Positions 7,453 to 15,491 of a stretch of DNA of 64,000 nt are shown here, piece after piece. Where the stretch lies: the NCBI GenBank assembly GCA_002694465.1, contig NZMG01000023.1:1-64000 (forward strand), written 5' to 3'. The position numbers were made by a program, and so were the translations under genes. The stretch is from Flavobacteriaceae bacterium. Its GTDB lineage: Bacteria; Bacteroidota; Bacteroidia; Flavobacteriales; Flavobacteriaceae. Within the stretch, counting starts at the first letter, position 1. Each line of letters begins with the position of its first letter. The notes beneath the pieces are model-generated. The model was not told the origin of the DNA and did not search any database. It saw only the letters and a list, made by a program, of their open reading frames with translations.

Positions 7453-10119
7453 ATGAAGTTAACGTTTGATTCTAACCTACAATATCAGCAAGACGCCATA
7501 AAGTCCATAACAGACTTATTTGAGGGACAACCTTTAGAGGATTCTATTATGGAATTTAACCTAAAGGAAGAAGGTACATTGGATTTAATCAATGGTGTTG
7601 GTAACAACTTGATTCTATCAGAAGAGCAAATCCTAAAAAACTTGCAATCCGTTCAAGAACAAAACGAAATTGAGCAAAGCAAAGCATTGGACGGAATGCA
7701 CTTTTCCATTGAAATGGAAACAGGAACAGGGAAAACCTATGTGTATTTGCGTAGCATTTATGAACTCAACAAAGCCTATGGTTTTAAAAAGTTTGTGATT
7801 GTTGTTCCGTCTGTGGCTATTCGAGAAGGTGTTTTAAAAAACTTGGAAATCACGCACGAGCATTTCCAAAACCTGTACGACAATATTCCGCTTAATTTTC
7901 AGGTTTACGATAGTTCAAAAGTTTCAACGTTAAGAGGTTTTGCAACCAATAACAACATTGAGGTCTTGGTAATCAACATTGATTCGTTTGCCAAAGACCA
8001 AAACATTATCAACCAACCACATTACAGAGCAAATGGCAGAAAACCCATTGAGTTTATTCAATCTGTAAATCCAATAGTAATTGTGGACGAGCCACAAAAT
8101 ATGGAAACCGAAAAACGTATTTCGGCAATTGAAAACTTAAATAGTCTTTGTACACTTCGTTACTCTGCAACACACAGAAATCAATACAATCTAACGTATA
8201 GTTTAAATCCTGTAAAAGCCTACGATTTAGGATTGGTAAAACAGATTGAAGTAGATTCAATAGTTGAAGAAAACGCATATAATGACGCATTTGTACAGGT
8301 AGATTCTATCAAGGCGACCAAAACAAAGGTTACAGCCAAGGTTTCAATATATGTAAACGACAAAGGAGGCGTAAAAAAGAAATCGGTTTCCGTAAAAGTT
8401 GGAGACGATTTATACAAACTATCTAACGAGCGAGAAATTTATTCAGATGGTTATATCATTGAAGAAATAGACGCAACGAACAATTGTATTTCTATTTCAA
8501 ACGGAAATCTTTTATACAAAGGCGACAGTCAAGGCGGATTGAATGATGAAGTAATGAAATTTCAAATCCGAAAAACGGTTGAAGAACATTTAAAGAAAGA
8601 AAAACGCCTCAACAAATTAGGAATTAAAGTGCTTTCGCTTTTCTTCATTGACAAGGTTGCCAATTACCGACATTACGATTCAGCAGGAAATCCAAACAAA
8701 GGGAAATTTGCAGAATGGTTTGAAGAAATTTACCAAGAGTTCGTTTCAAAACCTGCATTTAAAGAATTAGACAGGTTTCCAGTCAATGAAGTTCACAATG
8801 GTTACTTCTCACGAGACAAAAAAGGAAAATTCAAAGACACTTCAGGCGAAACAAAAGCAGATGATGACACATACAGTCTGATAATGAAAGACAAAGAAAA
8901 GTTGTTGGATATTGACAACTCGCTTCGTTTCATATTCTCACATTCAGCACTTCGAGAAGGTTGGGACAATCCTAATGTATTTCAGATTTGTACTTTAAAT
9001 GAAACGAAATCGGACGTAAAAAAACGTCAAGAAATTGGAAGAGGTTTACGATTAGCAGTAAGGAAAACAGATGATGGTAAGTTGGAAAGAACCTACGACC
9101 AAAATATAAATCGCTTAACAGTTATTGCCAATGAATCGTATGATGATTTTGCAAAGACCTTGCAAAAAGAAATTGAAGATGATTGTGGTGTTGAGTTTAA
9201 AGGCAGAATTAAGAACAAGAGAGAACGTACAGCAATTAAATATCGAAAAGGATTTGAAGCTGACCCAAAATTCTTGGAGATTTGGGAAAACCTCAAAAAG
9301 AAAACGACTTACCGAGTTGATTATAAAACTGACGAGTTAATCACATTATCAGCAAAAGCGGTTAAAGATATACCCGAAATCAAAGCACCTTCTATTCGTT
9401 CAACAAAAGTCAATATCAGTATGACAGACGAAGGAGTAGAAACAATGTACGCAGGAGACAAAGTAGAATCTTACGACAGTTATTCTTGGAAAATTCCAGA
9501 CGTGTTAGGCTATATACAAAGTAAAACAGAATTAACTCGTTCAACCATTCAAGAAATACTGAGTAAGTCAGACAGAATTGGAGACATTTTAATTAATCCA
9601 CAACTGTTTTTAGACTTAACAACCCAAGCCATAAAACGGACTTTGTACGACTTAATGATTGACGGAATCAAATACCAAAAAATTGGCGGAGCAGAGTATG
9701 AAATGGCACTTTTTGAAGCTCAGGAATTAGAGGTGTATTTAAACGACTTTTCTTTTAAAGTCACAGACAGTTCCAAAACCATATATGAAGAGTTCGTTCC
9801 TTTAGATTCAGGAGTTGAAAGCAGGTTTGCCCAAGACTGTGAATCAAGCGACCAAATTAAATTCTATTTCAAACTTCCTAATTGGTTTAAAATCCCTACA
9901 CCAATTGGAAACTATAATCCTGATTGGGCTTTGGTATTTGAAGATGATAAGAAAATATATTTTGTTGCAGAAACAAAGGACACAGGAACGCCAGAGGTAG
10001 ATTTAGCAAAGCTTAGCAGAGACGAGCAATTGAAAATTAAATGCGGGAAAGCACATTATAATGAGTTTGAAAATTTAAAGTATGATGTTGTAACTAAAGT
10101 TGGGCAGTTAATTAATTAA
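7453..10119 (+). CDS. res: Type III restriction endonuclease subunit (Res)
   Basis: This 888-residue Res subunit is an ATP-driven SF2 translocase with a C-terminal nuclease. It acts with Mod to cut DNA that carries unmethylated head-to-head sites. Walker A METGTGKT lies at 88-95, the Walker B variant DEPQ at 212-215 and helicase motif VI 'QEIGRGLRLA' at about 526-535. The nuclease site is 'NPDWALVFEDD...VAETK', giving D824, E840 and K842 of a PD-(D/E)XK centre. All key residues are present and the frame is intact, so the system looks functional. It is AT-rich like mod, in contrast to the flanking genes. Confidence 0.95.
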   Translation: MKLTFDSNLQYQQDAIKSITDLFEGQPLEDSIMEFNLKEEGTLDLINGVGNNLILSEEQILKNLQSVQEQNEIEQSKALDGMHFSIEMETGTGKTYVYLRSIYELNKAYGFKKFVIVVPSVAIREGVLKNLEITHEHFQNLYDNIPLNFQVYDSSKVSTLRGFATNNNIEVLVINIDSFAKDQNIINQPHYRANGRKPIEFIQSVNPIVIVDEPQNMETEKRISAIENLNSLCTLRYSATHRNQYNLTYSLNPVKAYDLGLVKQIEVDSIVEENAYNDAFVQVDSIKATKTKVTAKVSIYVNDKGGVKKKSVSVKVGDDLYKLSNEREIYSDGYIIEEIDATNNCISISNGNLLYKGDSQGGLNDEVMKFQIRKTVEEHLKKEKRLNKLGIKVLSLFFIDKVANYRHYDSAGNPNKGKFAEWFEEIYQEFVSKPAFKELDRFPVNEVHNGYFSRDKKGKFKDTSGETKADDDTYSLIMKDKEKLLDIDNSLRFIFSHSALREGWDNPNVFQICTLNETKSDVKKRQEIGRGLRLAVRKTDDGKLERTYDQNINRLTVIANESYDDFAKTLQKEIEDDCGVEFKGRIKNKRERTAIKYRKGFEADPKFLEIWENLKKKTTYRVDYKTDELITLSAKAVKDIPEIKAPSIRSTKVNISMTDEGVETMYAGDKVESYDSYSWKIPDVLGYIQSKTELTRSTIQEILSKSDRIGDILINPQLFLDLTTQAIKRTLYDLMIDGIKYQKIGGAEYEMALFEAQELEVYLNDFSFKVTDSSKTIYEEFVPLDSGVESRFAQDCESSDQIKFYFKLPNWFKIPTPIGNYNPDWALVFEDDKKIYFVAETKDTGTPEVDLAKLSRDEQLKIKCGKAHYNEFENLKYDVVTKVGQLIN

Positions 10120-10243
10120 TAGCTTTAATGCATTGACCTAGAATTCACTGCTTCTTGCGTAGACTATGTATTTACATCGCCAAATTTTGAATTGTTTTTG
10201 ACTGCCACTGGCTTTAGTGCAGGCTATTACGTAATGACTAGCA

Positions 10244-10363
10244 GTGACGTGAGATTAACTACGTTGAATCTTCGATTTGCCTCGCTACGCTCGCAATGAC
10301 AAGGAGTGATAAGGGATTGCCACGCTACGCTCGCAATGACAAGTAATAGTCCTACGTCTTACC
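10244..10363. repeat. Composite ~120-bp repeat, copy 1 (upstream of patatin gene)
   Basis: It runs from 'gtgacgtgagattaactacg' through two 'cgctacgctcgcaatgacaa' cores to 'agtaatagtcctacgtcttacc'. A copy with few mismatches begins at 11203 and a partial one at 11711. Spurious ORFs such as 10285-10674(-) come from it. The rest of 10120-10405 shows no supportable gene. Confidence 0.9.
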
Positions 10364-10391
10364 ATCCACCCATCCCCCATCCTATTTTTAC

Positions 10392-10399
10392 TATTTTTG
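10392..10399 (+). promoter_or_regulatory. -7 promoter element of the patatin gene
   Basis: TATTTTTG matches TAnnTTTG exactly and ends 6 bases before the ATG at 10406. Transcription would start at or next to the start codon, giving a leaderless or nearly leaderless mRNA. It also argues against the TTG start at 10397 used in the ORF track. Confidence 0.5.
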
Positions 10400-10405
10400 C
10401 AGCCT

Positions 10406-11206
10406 ATGGAATTAAGCAAACGAATAGCTGATAAAAAAGTAGGGCTGGTCCTATCGGGTGGCGGTGTAAAAGGCGTGGCGCATATAGGCGTAATAGAAGC
10501 CCTGTTGCAACGCGACATACAACCCAGTGTGGTATCGGGTGTAAGTGCGGGCGCTATTGTAGGTGCCTTATACGCCAATAACATTCCTACCCAGGAGATG
10601 GTTGCCTTTTTTAAACAAACACCCCTATTTAAATACAACCATATTACCATTAACAAACCTGGGCTTTTCGACACCGAGAAATACGCTATTTTCTTTGAAA
10701 CCTACTTCCCCAAAAATACCTTCGAGGCACTACAAAAACCCTTGTACGTGGTGGCTACCAACCTCCTATTGGGAACCGCTACCTTTTTCCATACGGGTAC
10801 TTTGGTGCGAGCCGTATTGGCTTCGGCAGCTTTACCACCGGTGTTCAGTCCTGTCATCATAGATGGCACCCCCCATGCCGATGGGGGCATTATGAATAAC
10901 TTCCCCATAGAACCGTTGCAAGACACTTGCGATTATATTATAGGCTCCTACACCACCGCTATGAAGGAAGTAACCCCTGCTATGGTAAAGAACTCCCTCC
11001 AATTAACCCAGCGTACTAATACCCTGATGCTGCACGCCAATGCCATGCAAAAGCTACACCTTCCTAATATGCTGTTTACGCCTAAGAATTTAGACAGTAT
11101 TTGGGTGCTGGATAAAAAGGGCATTGAAAAGGCTTATACCCTAGGGTACGATTATGCCAATGCCTTCCTAGACGACTTAACCGCTCAGGAACCGGGTGTG
11201 TTGTGA
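10406..11206 (+). CDS. Patatin-like phospholipase family protein
   Basis: This predicted cytoplasmic serine lipid acyl-hydrolase has about 266 residues from the ATG at 10406. The ORF-track start is a TTG inside the promoter box, so I shifted it. The oxyanion-hole motif GGGVKG is at 18-23, the nucleophile elbow GVSAG has Ser47, and the catalytic Asp is in 'ADGGIMNNFP' (about D159). Together these form the Ser-Asp dyad of patatins. There is no signal peptide or beta-barrel extension, unlike the longer secreted patatins of the phylum. The substrate is unknown, probably phospholipid or another acyl ester. The gene is framed by two copies of the composite repeat; the stop codon itself lies in the first bases of the downstream copy. 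Confidence 0.92.
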   Translation: MELSKRIADKKVGLVLSGGGVKGVAHIGVIEALLQRDIQPSVVSGVSAGAIVGALYANNIPTQEMVAFFKQTPLFKYNHITINKPGLFDTEKYAIFFETYFPKNTFEALQKPLYVVATNLLLGTATFFHTGTLVRAVLASAALPPVFSPVIIDGTPHADGGIMNNFPIEPLQDTCDYIIGSYTTAMKEVTPAMVKNSLQLTQRTNTLMLHANAMQKLHLPNMLFTPKNLDSIWVLDKKGIEKAYTLGYDYANAFLDDLTAQEPGVL

Positions 11207-11323
11207 CGTGAGATTAACTACGTTGAATCTTCGATTTGCCACGCTGCGCTCGTAATGACAGGGAGTGACGTGAGATTGCCTCGCTACGCTCGCAATGACA
11301 AGTAATAGTCCTACGTCTTACCG
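11203..11323. repeat. Composite ~120-bp repeat, copy 2 (downstream of patatin gene)
   Basis: It is in the same orientation as the copy at 10244 and aligns along its whole length with few substitutions. It begins inside the patatin stop region ('gtg ttg tga cgtgag'). Direct orientation means recombination between the two copies could delete or duplicate the patatin gene. Confidence 0.9.
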
Positions 11324-11384
11324 TCCTCAGATTCGACTTCGGGACCCGTTACCCGAACATTCCATAAGAACAAGTACTGTTTGA

Positions 11385-11401
11385 GTTCGACAAAGTCGAA
11401 C
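11385..11401. repeat. Hairpin gttcgac-aaa-gtcgaac
   Basis: A perfect 7-bp stem with a 3-base loop, embedded in TTCG-rich intergenic sequence (11333-11450). It belongs to the hairpin-repeat cluster between the patatin and oxidase genes. The gap 11207-11817 contains no convincing gene; ORFs there are read-throughs of these repeats. Confidence 0.7.
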
Positions 11402-11523
11402 GAGTTGTGCGCGTTCCGAATGGAGGGTTTAACGGGTGAAAAAGAATCGGAAGACTAGACTTTTTTGTTTCTTTTTTGGGCAATGCAAAAAAGAAAGGAA
11501 ACCCCTTTTGGTTCGTTGATGCC

Positions 11524-11549
11524 TGCCCTGAGCTTAGTCGAAGGGTTAG
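11524..11549. repeat. Dispersed repeat 'cctgagcttagtcgaaggg'
   Basis: The string 'gccctgagcttagtcgaagggtt' resembles the widespread 'ccctgagc..agtcgaaggg' intergenic repeats whose translation gives spurious 'CPELSRR' peptides, as in the ORF 11476-11763. Confidence 0.6.
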
Positions 11550-11635
11550 ACGAGTAAAGAAATCGAAGATTCACGAAATCAATAAAATATGTAAGCTGAG
11601 TAAAATGAACAATTACAAGGGTGTTATTATAATGG

Positions 11636-11702
11636 ATTCCGTGTCGTTGCACGGAATGACAAGGGGTACAGTATTGTGGGATTCTGTGTCGTTGCACGGA
11701 AT
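11636..11702. repeat. Two tandem hairpin repeats (attccgtg-tcgttg-cacggaat)
   Basis: Copy 1 (11636-11657) is a perfect 8-bp stem with a TCGTTG loop. Copy 2 (11681-11702) is identical except for one C-to-T change that keeps a G-T pair. The substitution that preserves pairing suggests the structure matters, as in REP-like elements. Confidence 0.75.
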
Positions 11703-11710
11703 GACAAGGA

Positions 11711-11800
11711 GTGACGTGAAATTAACTGCGTTGAATCTCCGATTTGCCTCACTACGCTCGTAATGACAGGTAATAGTCTTACGTCTTGCAGTCCTATGTC
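11711..11800. repeat. Composite repeat, copy 3 (partial, diverged)
   Basis: It starts 'gtgacgtgaaattaactgcgttgaatc', has one 'ctacgctcgtaatgaca' core instead of two, and ends with 'taatagtcttacgtcttgc'. It matches copies 1 and 2 with more substitutions. It lies just downstream of the oxidase stop codon. Confidence 0.8.
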
Positions 11801-11817
11801 TTGATTCCAGAATCTCA

Positions 11818-14739
11818 TTACTCCACCAACAACGCCTTCCGAAGCACTGTTACTGGATGCAATGCCTTCCGCCCAGTCCCATCCTTAATCTGATGGCGGC
11901 AACTGGTACCATTGGCAACAATAACCACGTCTTCTGCGGCCTTCCGAATAGCAGGCAATAGCTTGAGTTCCCCTATTTGCATACTCACTGTATAATGTTC
12001 CTGCTCATAGCCAAAGCTTCCCGCCATGCCGCAACAACCCGAGGGGATCAAGGTGGGTTTATAGTTGAGCGGGAGGTTTAAGATATCGAAGGTGACCTTT
12101 TGGGTGCTTAAGGCCTTTTGGTGGCAGTGTACGTGTACTTTAAGCGTTAAGGGGGCTTGCGTAAAGTGTTGGGGGCCTATTCTACCTGCTTGAGCTTCAG
12201 CAGCAAGGAACTCCTCTATCAACATGGTATGCTTGGCAATATGGTTGGCCGCCTCCACATCACTGGCAAGGCGCACATACTCATCCCGAAAGCCTAGAAT
12301 AGCCGAGGGTTCTATCCCTACTAGTGGGGTGTCTTTTGATACTTGGTGCTGTAGATGGGCAATATTGGCATCGATGGTTTGTTTGGCTTCCTTTAAAAAG
12401 CCTTTACTTAATAGCGCTCTGGCACTATCCAAACTGGTGATTAAGCCTACATCGTAGCCCAATCCTGAGAGTAATTGGTAGGCATCTTTGGCAAGGTCTG
12501 CCTCTAGGTAGTTACTAAACTCATCTACCAATAGCACTACACTTCTGTTTTGTTTAACTCCTTGATAATGTTTGTGTTCAAATCCTTTATCGAAAGTTTT
12601 AATTGAAAGTAAAGGCAGCGATCGTTGTTGGGCAATCCCGCTGTATTTCTTTATAATACTGCTGCTTATTGGGTTCCTAAAAAGGAAGTTAGCGAGTCTT
12701 GGATATTTGGAAGCCTGTTGGGTGTACAAGCTACTCTTTCCTAACAACCTGGTGGCACGTGAAGGCTTTTTGCGTAGGTGTTGCTGAAATAACACCTCCA
12801 TCTTGGCGGTGGCCATATCCACATTACTTGGGCACTCCGAAGCACAGGCCTTACAGCCCACACACAAATCGAAGGCCTCCTGAACGGTGGGAGCAGTATA
12901 ATCGATAGCACTCGGTTCCTGACTTAGTAATTCCCGTAAGACGTTGGCTCGCCCACGGGTGGTGTCCTTTTCGTTTCGGGTGGCGTGATAGCTAGGGCAC
13001 AGCATTCCGCTACTTTGTTCGGTTTTACGGCAGTCCCCGCTCCCATTGCACTTTTCGGCAAGGCGCAGGAGTCCGCCGGAATCGGAGAAGTTTAAAAGGG
13101 TGCTAGGTGCTGGGTGCTGGGTATTAGGATGAGTACGCAGGCTTTCATCCATAGGCCAGGCATCGGTAATCTTGCCAGGGTTAAAGATGTTTTGGGGGTC
13201 AAAGGTGTGCTTGATGTGCTGTAGCAAGGCAAAGTTGGCTTCGCCTATCTGTCCTTTTAGGAATTCGGCACGTACAATCCCATCGCCATGCTCTCCTGAG
13301 AAGGAACCTTGGTATTGCTTTACCAGTGCTGCTACGGCAGTGGTGATTTCCCTAAATAGGGCAACGTCTACTTTTTTCTTCAGATTTAATATAGGGCGAA
13401 GATGTAACTCTCCCGCGCCGGCATGGGCATAATATACTGCCTCTTGTCCAAAGTCCTTCATTAGGGCGCTAAATTCCTTGATATAGGCGGGTAAGTCTTC
13501 TAAGGCAACGGCCGTATCTTCTATACACGCCACCGCCTTACGGTCTCCTACCATATTCCCTAACAATCCGAGTCCTGCCTTGCGAAGCTCCAGTGCCATA
13601 GTGATTTCCTCGCCACGTAATACGGTTTGAGTATCGCTTAAGCCACTTTGAGTTAGGCTTTGTTGTAGGGTTTGTATTTGTGTTTCCAAGCCATCTGGGG
13701 TGGTATCCCGTAATTCTAGCAGTAACACCGCCTTAGGTGCTCCTTGGATAAAGAATCGGTACGGGAGATAGGTCTTATTGTTCTTGGTGCAGCCTAGGAT
13801 GACATCGTCCATCAACTCACAGGTATAGAGGTTGTGCCTCATAGCAACCACCACATCATTCATACAGGCATCTAAGGTGCTGTATTGGGTGGCTATCATG
13901 GCCGTATGCGCTGGTGGAAGGTCGTCTAGTTGTAGGGTGATTTCTGTAGTAAAGGCAAGCGTACCTTCGCTTCCGCAAAGGAGTTTACACATATTGAAAG
14001 GCTGATTACTCTCTGTAGTAAATGCTTCACTGTCTAGCAAGGCATCGACCGCATAGCCTGTATTGCGACGGTGAATGCTTGGTTTAGGAAACTCTTTTCG
14101 TATTTCTTGCTGGATGTTTTCTTCTGAAAGTTTGCCGTACAACTCCTTGTAGAGCTTTCCTTCTAGTGTGGGGAGTTTCAGTTTTTCTTGTAGGGCTTCT
14201 GAAGTGATTTCCGAAAAGGTAACCACTTCCCCATTAGATAAGACCGTTTCTAGCGACAGCACCTTATCTCGCGTCACGCCATACTGGATGGAGGTGGTTC
14301 CGCTACTGTTATTACCCACCATCCCGCCTATCATACACCTATTGCTGGTGGAAGTGTTAGGCCCGAAGAAGAGTCCGTAGGGCTCTAGATAAGCGTTCAA
14401 TTCATCCCGAATAACGCCCGGTTGCACGGTAACGGTTTTCTTTTGGGTATCAACCGAAAGGATTTGGGTAAAGTATTTGGAAACATCCACCACAATCCCC
14501 TCGCCTACACATTGACCGGCCAGCGAAGTGCCTGCCGTTCTAGGAATAAGAGAGGTATTGTTTTCTGAAGCAAACCGAATGAGCTGTTGGATGCCTTCCT
14601 TGTTCTTCGGAAAGGCTACTGCCAAAGGCAACTTTCGATACACCGAAGCATCTGTGGCATAGAGCTGTTTGTAAAGGGTGTCGTAATAAAGCTCTCCCTG
14701 AAAGCTACTAGCAAAGGCCTCTAATTGTGTATTCATCAT
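11818..14739 (-). CDS. FAD-linked oxidase / Fe-S 2-hydroxyacid dehydrogenase (YdiJ-like)
   Basis: This large flavoprotein should oxidise a D-2-hydroxy acid such as D-lactate, D-2-hydroxyglutarate or glycolate and pass electrons through Fe-S centres to the respiratory chain. Positions are from the ORF-track TTG start; I prefer the ATG at 14739 or 14736 because it precedes 'NTQLEAFASSF'. The FAD-binding domain ('PRTAGTSLAGQCVGEGIVVD', 'MIGGMVGNNSSGT') spans about 45-200 and the FAD-oxidase C domain about 250-530. A 4Fe-4S motif 'CVGCKACASECP' is near 640 and a CCG-type cysteine domain ('HCHQKAL', 'SGCCGMAGSFGYE') at about 890-925. Length (about 970) matches the fused YdiJ family. The exact substrate cannot be told. 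Confidence 0.9.
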   Translation of the reverse strand: MMNTQLEAFASSFQGELYYDTLYKQLYATDASVYRKLPLAVAFPKNKEGIQQLIRFASENNTSLIPRTAGTSLAGQCVGEGIVVDVSKYFTQILSVDTQKKTVTVQPGVIRDELNAYLEPYGLFFGPNTSTSNRCMIGGMVGNNSSGTTSIQYGVTRDKVLSLETVLSNGEVVTFSEITSEALQEKLKLPTLEGKLYKELYGKLSEENIQQEIRKEFPKPSIHRRNTGYAVDALLDSEAFTTESNQPFNMCKLLCGSEGTLAFTTEITLQLDDLPPAHTAMIATQYSTLDACMNDVVVAMRHNLYTCELMDDVILGCTKNNKTYLPYRFFIQGAPKAVLLLELRDTTPDGLETQIQTLQQSLTQSGLSDTQTVLRGEEITMALELRKAGLGLLGNMVGDRKAVACIEDTAVALEDLPAYIKEFSALMKDFGQEAVYYAHAGAGELHLRPILNLKKKVDVALFREITTAVAALVKQYQGSFSGEHGDGIVRAEFLKGQIGEANFALLQHIKHTFDPQNIFNPGKITDAWPMDESLRTHPNTQHPAPSTLLNFSDSGGLLRLAEKCNGSGDCRKTEQSSGMLCPSYHATRNEKDTTRGRANVLRELLSQEPSAIDYTAPTVQEAFDLCVGCKACASECPSNVDMATAKMEVLFQQHLRKKPSRATRLLGKSSLYTQQASKYPRLANFLFRNPISSSIIKKYSGIAQQRSLPLLSIKTFDKGFEHKHYQGVKQNRSVVLLVDEFSNYLEADLAKDAYQLLSGLGYDVGLITSLDSARALLSKGFLKEAKQTIDANIAHLQHQVSKDTPLVGIEPSAILGFRDEYVRLASDVEAANHIAKHTMLIEEFLAAEAQAGRIGPQHFTQAPLTLKVHVHCHQKALSTQKVTFDILNLPLNYKPTLIPSGCCGMAGSFGYEQEHYTVSMQIGELKLLPAIRKAAEDVVIVANGTSCRHQIKDGTGRKALHPVTVLRKALLVE
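13098..13129. repeat. Intragenic low-complexity repeat in the oxidase gene
   Basis: 'gggtgctaggtgctgggtgctgggtattagg' resembles the intergenic string at 2784-2816. On the coding strand it encodes 'HPNTQHPAPST', the linker between the flavin and Fe-S halves, and keeps the frame. Confidence 0.65.
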
Positions 14740-14844
14740 GGTCTTTGTAAAAGTAAAAAAGAGTTTTAACTTCTTTAACAAAACTTTGGATAAAACACCG
14801 TTTATCTTAGTACAACATTAACTAAAAGTGAATACATGTCGTTG

Positions 14845-14852
14845 TATTTTTG
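14845..14852 (+). promoter_or_regulatory. -7 promoter element of the outer-membrane protein gene
   Basis: TATTTTTG matches TAnnTTTG and lies 24 bases upstream of the ATG at 14877, leaving a short AT-rich leader. Confidence 0.5.
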
Positions 14853-14876
14853 AATAAACTATAAAACAAACTATTT

Positions 14877-15365
14877 ATGAAACGAATCATTTTTACAGTA
14901 ATAGCTATGGTAGCCATTACATTTGCGGCCCAGTCACAAACGATATCAAAAAACGCCATTGGACTACGTCTAGGCGATAGCGATGGATTTGGTACCGAAG
15001 TAAGTTACCAGCGAGCTGTAGGCGATAACAATCGTTTGGAGTTCGATTTAGGATGGCGTTCTAACAAGCATTTTGATGCCTATCGTATTACCGGTCTATA
15101 CCAATGGGTTTGGAATATAGATGGTGGTTTTAACTGGTATGCAGGTCTTGGTGGAGGTTTAGCTCAAGTTAACTTTGATGATGATTTTGGGGATTTTGAC
15201 GACGACACCGAAACTTATTTGTATGGCGCAGGAGATATTGGTATAGAATACAATTTTGATATTCCGTTGCTTATCTCTTTAGACTTTAGACCTGAGTTTG
15301 GCTTTGGTCAATTTAACGACGATTTAGATTTAGATATCGCATTAGGTCTGCGCTATCAATTTTAA
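14877..15365 (+). CDS. Small outer-membrane beta-barrel protein
   Basis: This 162-residue protein has a clear signal peptide (MKRIIFTVIAMVAITFAAQSQ). The mature part consists of alternating amphipathic strands and ends in 'IALGLRYQF', a terminal Phe typical of BAM-inserted barrels. About eight strands are expected from the length. Acidic loops ('DDDFGDFDDDTE', 'NDDLDLD') may bind cations. The sequence fits the broad 'porin family / outer membrane protein' group of Bacteroidota. No specific transport role can be assigned. It is a single gene with its own promoter and terminator. Confidence 0.8.
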   Translation: MKRIIFTVIAMVAITFAAQSQTISKNAIGLRLGDSDGFGTEVSYQRAVGDNNRLEFDLGWRSNKHFDAYRITGLYQWVWNIDGGFNWYAGLGGGLAQVNFDDDFGDFDDDTETYLYGAGDIGIEYNFDIPLLISLDFRPEFGFGQFNDDLDLDIALGLRYQF

Positions 15366-15386
15366 CAAACCTATGTAATTATACAA

Positions 15387-15414
15387 AACCCTGCTTGACG
15401 GCAGGGTTTTTTTA
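15387..15414 (+). terminator. Rho-independent terminator after the barrel gene
   Basis: aaccctgc-ttgacg-gcagggtt followed by a T-run: 8-bp GC-containing stem and 6-base loop, 21 bases after the stop codon. Confidence 0.9.
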
Positions 15415-15491
15415 TTTTAAAAAACGGGTAAACACCCCTTTTAAAATAGATATTATTGTTGCAACTTTATGGTTTTCAACAATATACTATT

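Noticed and set aside
3278-10119. Prophage or integrative element
   Set aside because: There is no integrase, transposase, structural phage gene or tRNA-flanking attachment site in the segment.
10285-10674. Minus-strand ORF overlapping the patatin gene
   Set aside because: It is antisense to a well-supported gene and its N-terminus is translated repeat ('HCERSVAIPYHSLSLRA').
11476-11763. 95-residue ORF between patatin and oxidase genes
   Set aside because: It is made of dispersed repeats ('CPELSRR', 'SVSLHGMTR' twice), a known kind of spurious ORF.
10244-11800. CRISPR array
   Set aside because: Repeats are few, unequal in length and spacing, hairpin-like, and have no cas genes nearby.
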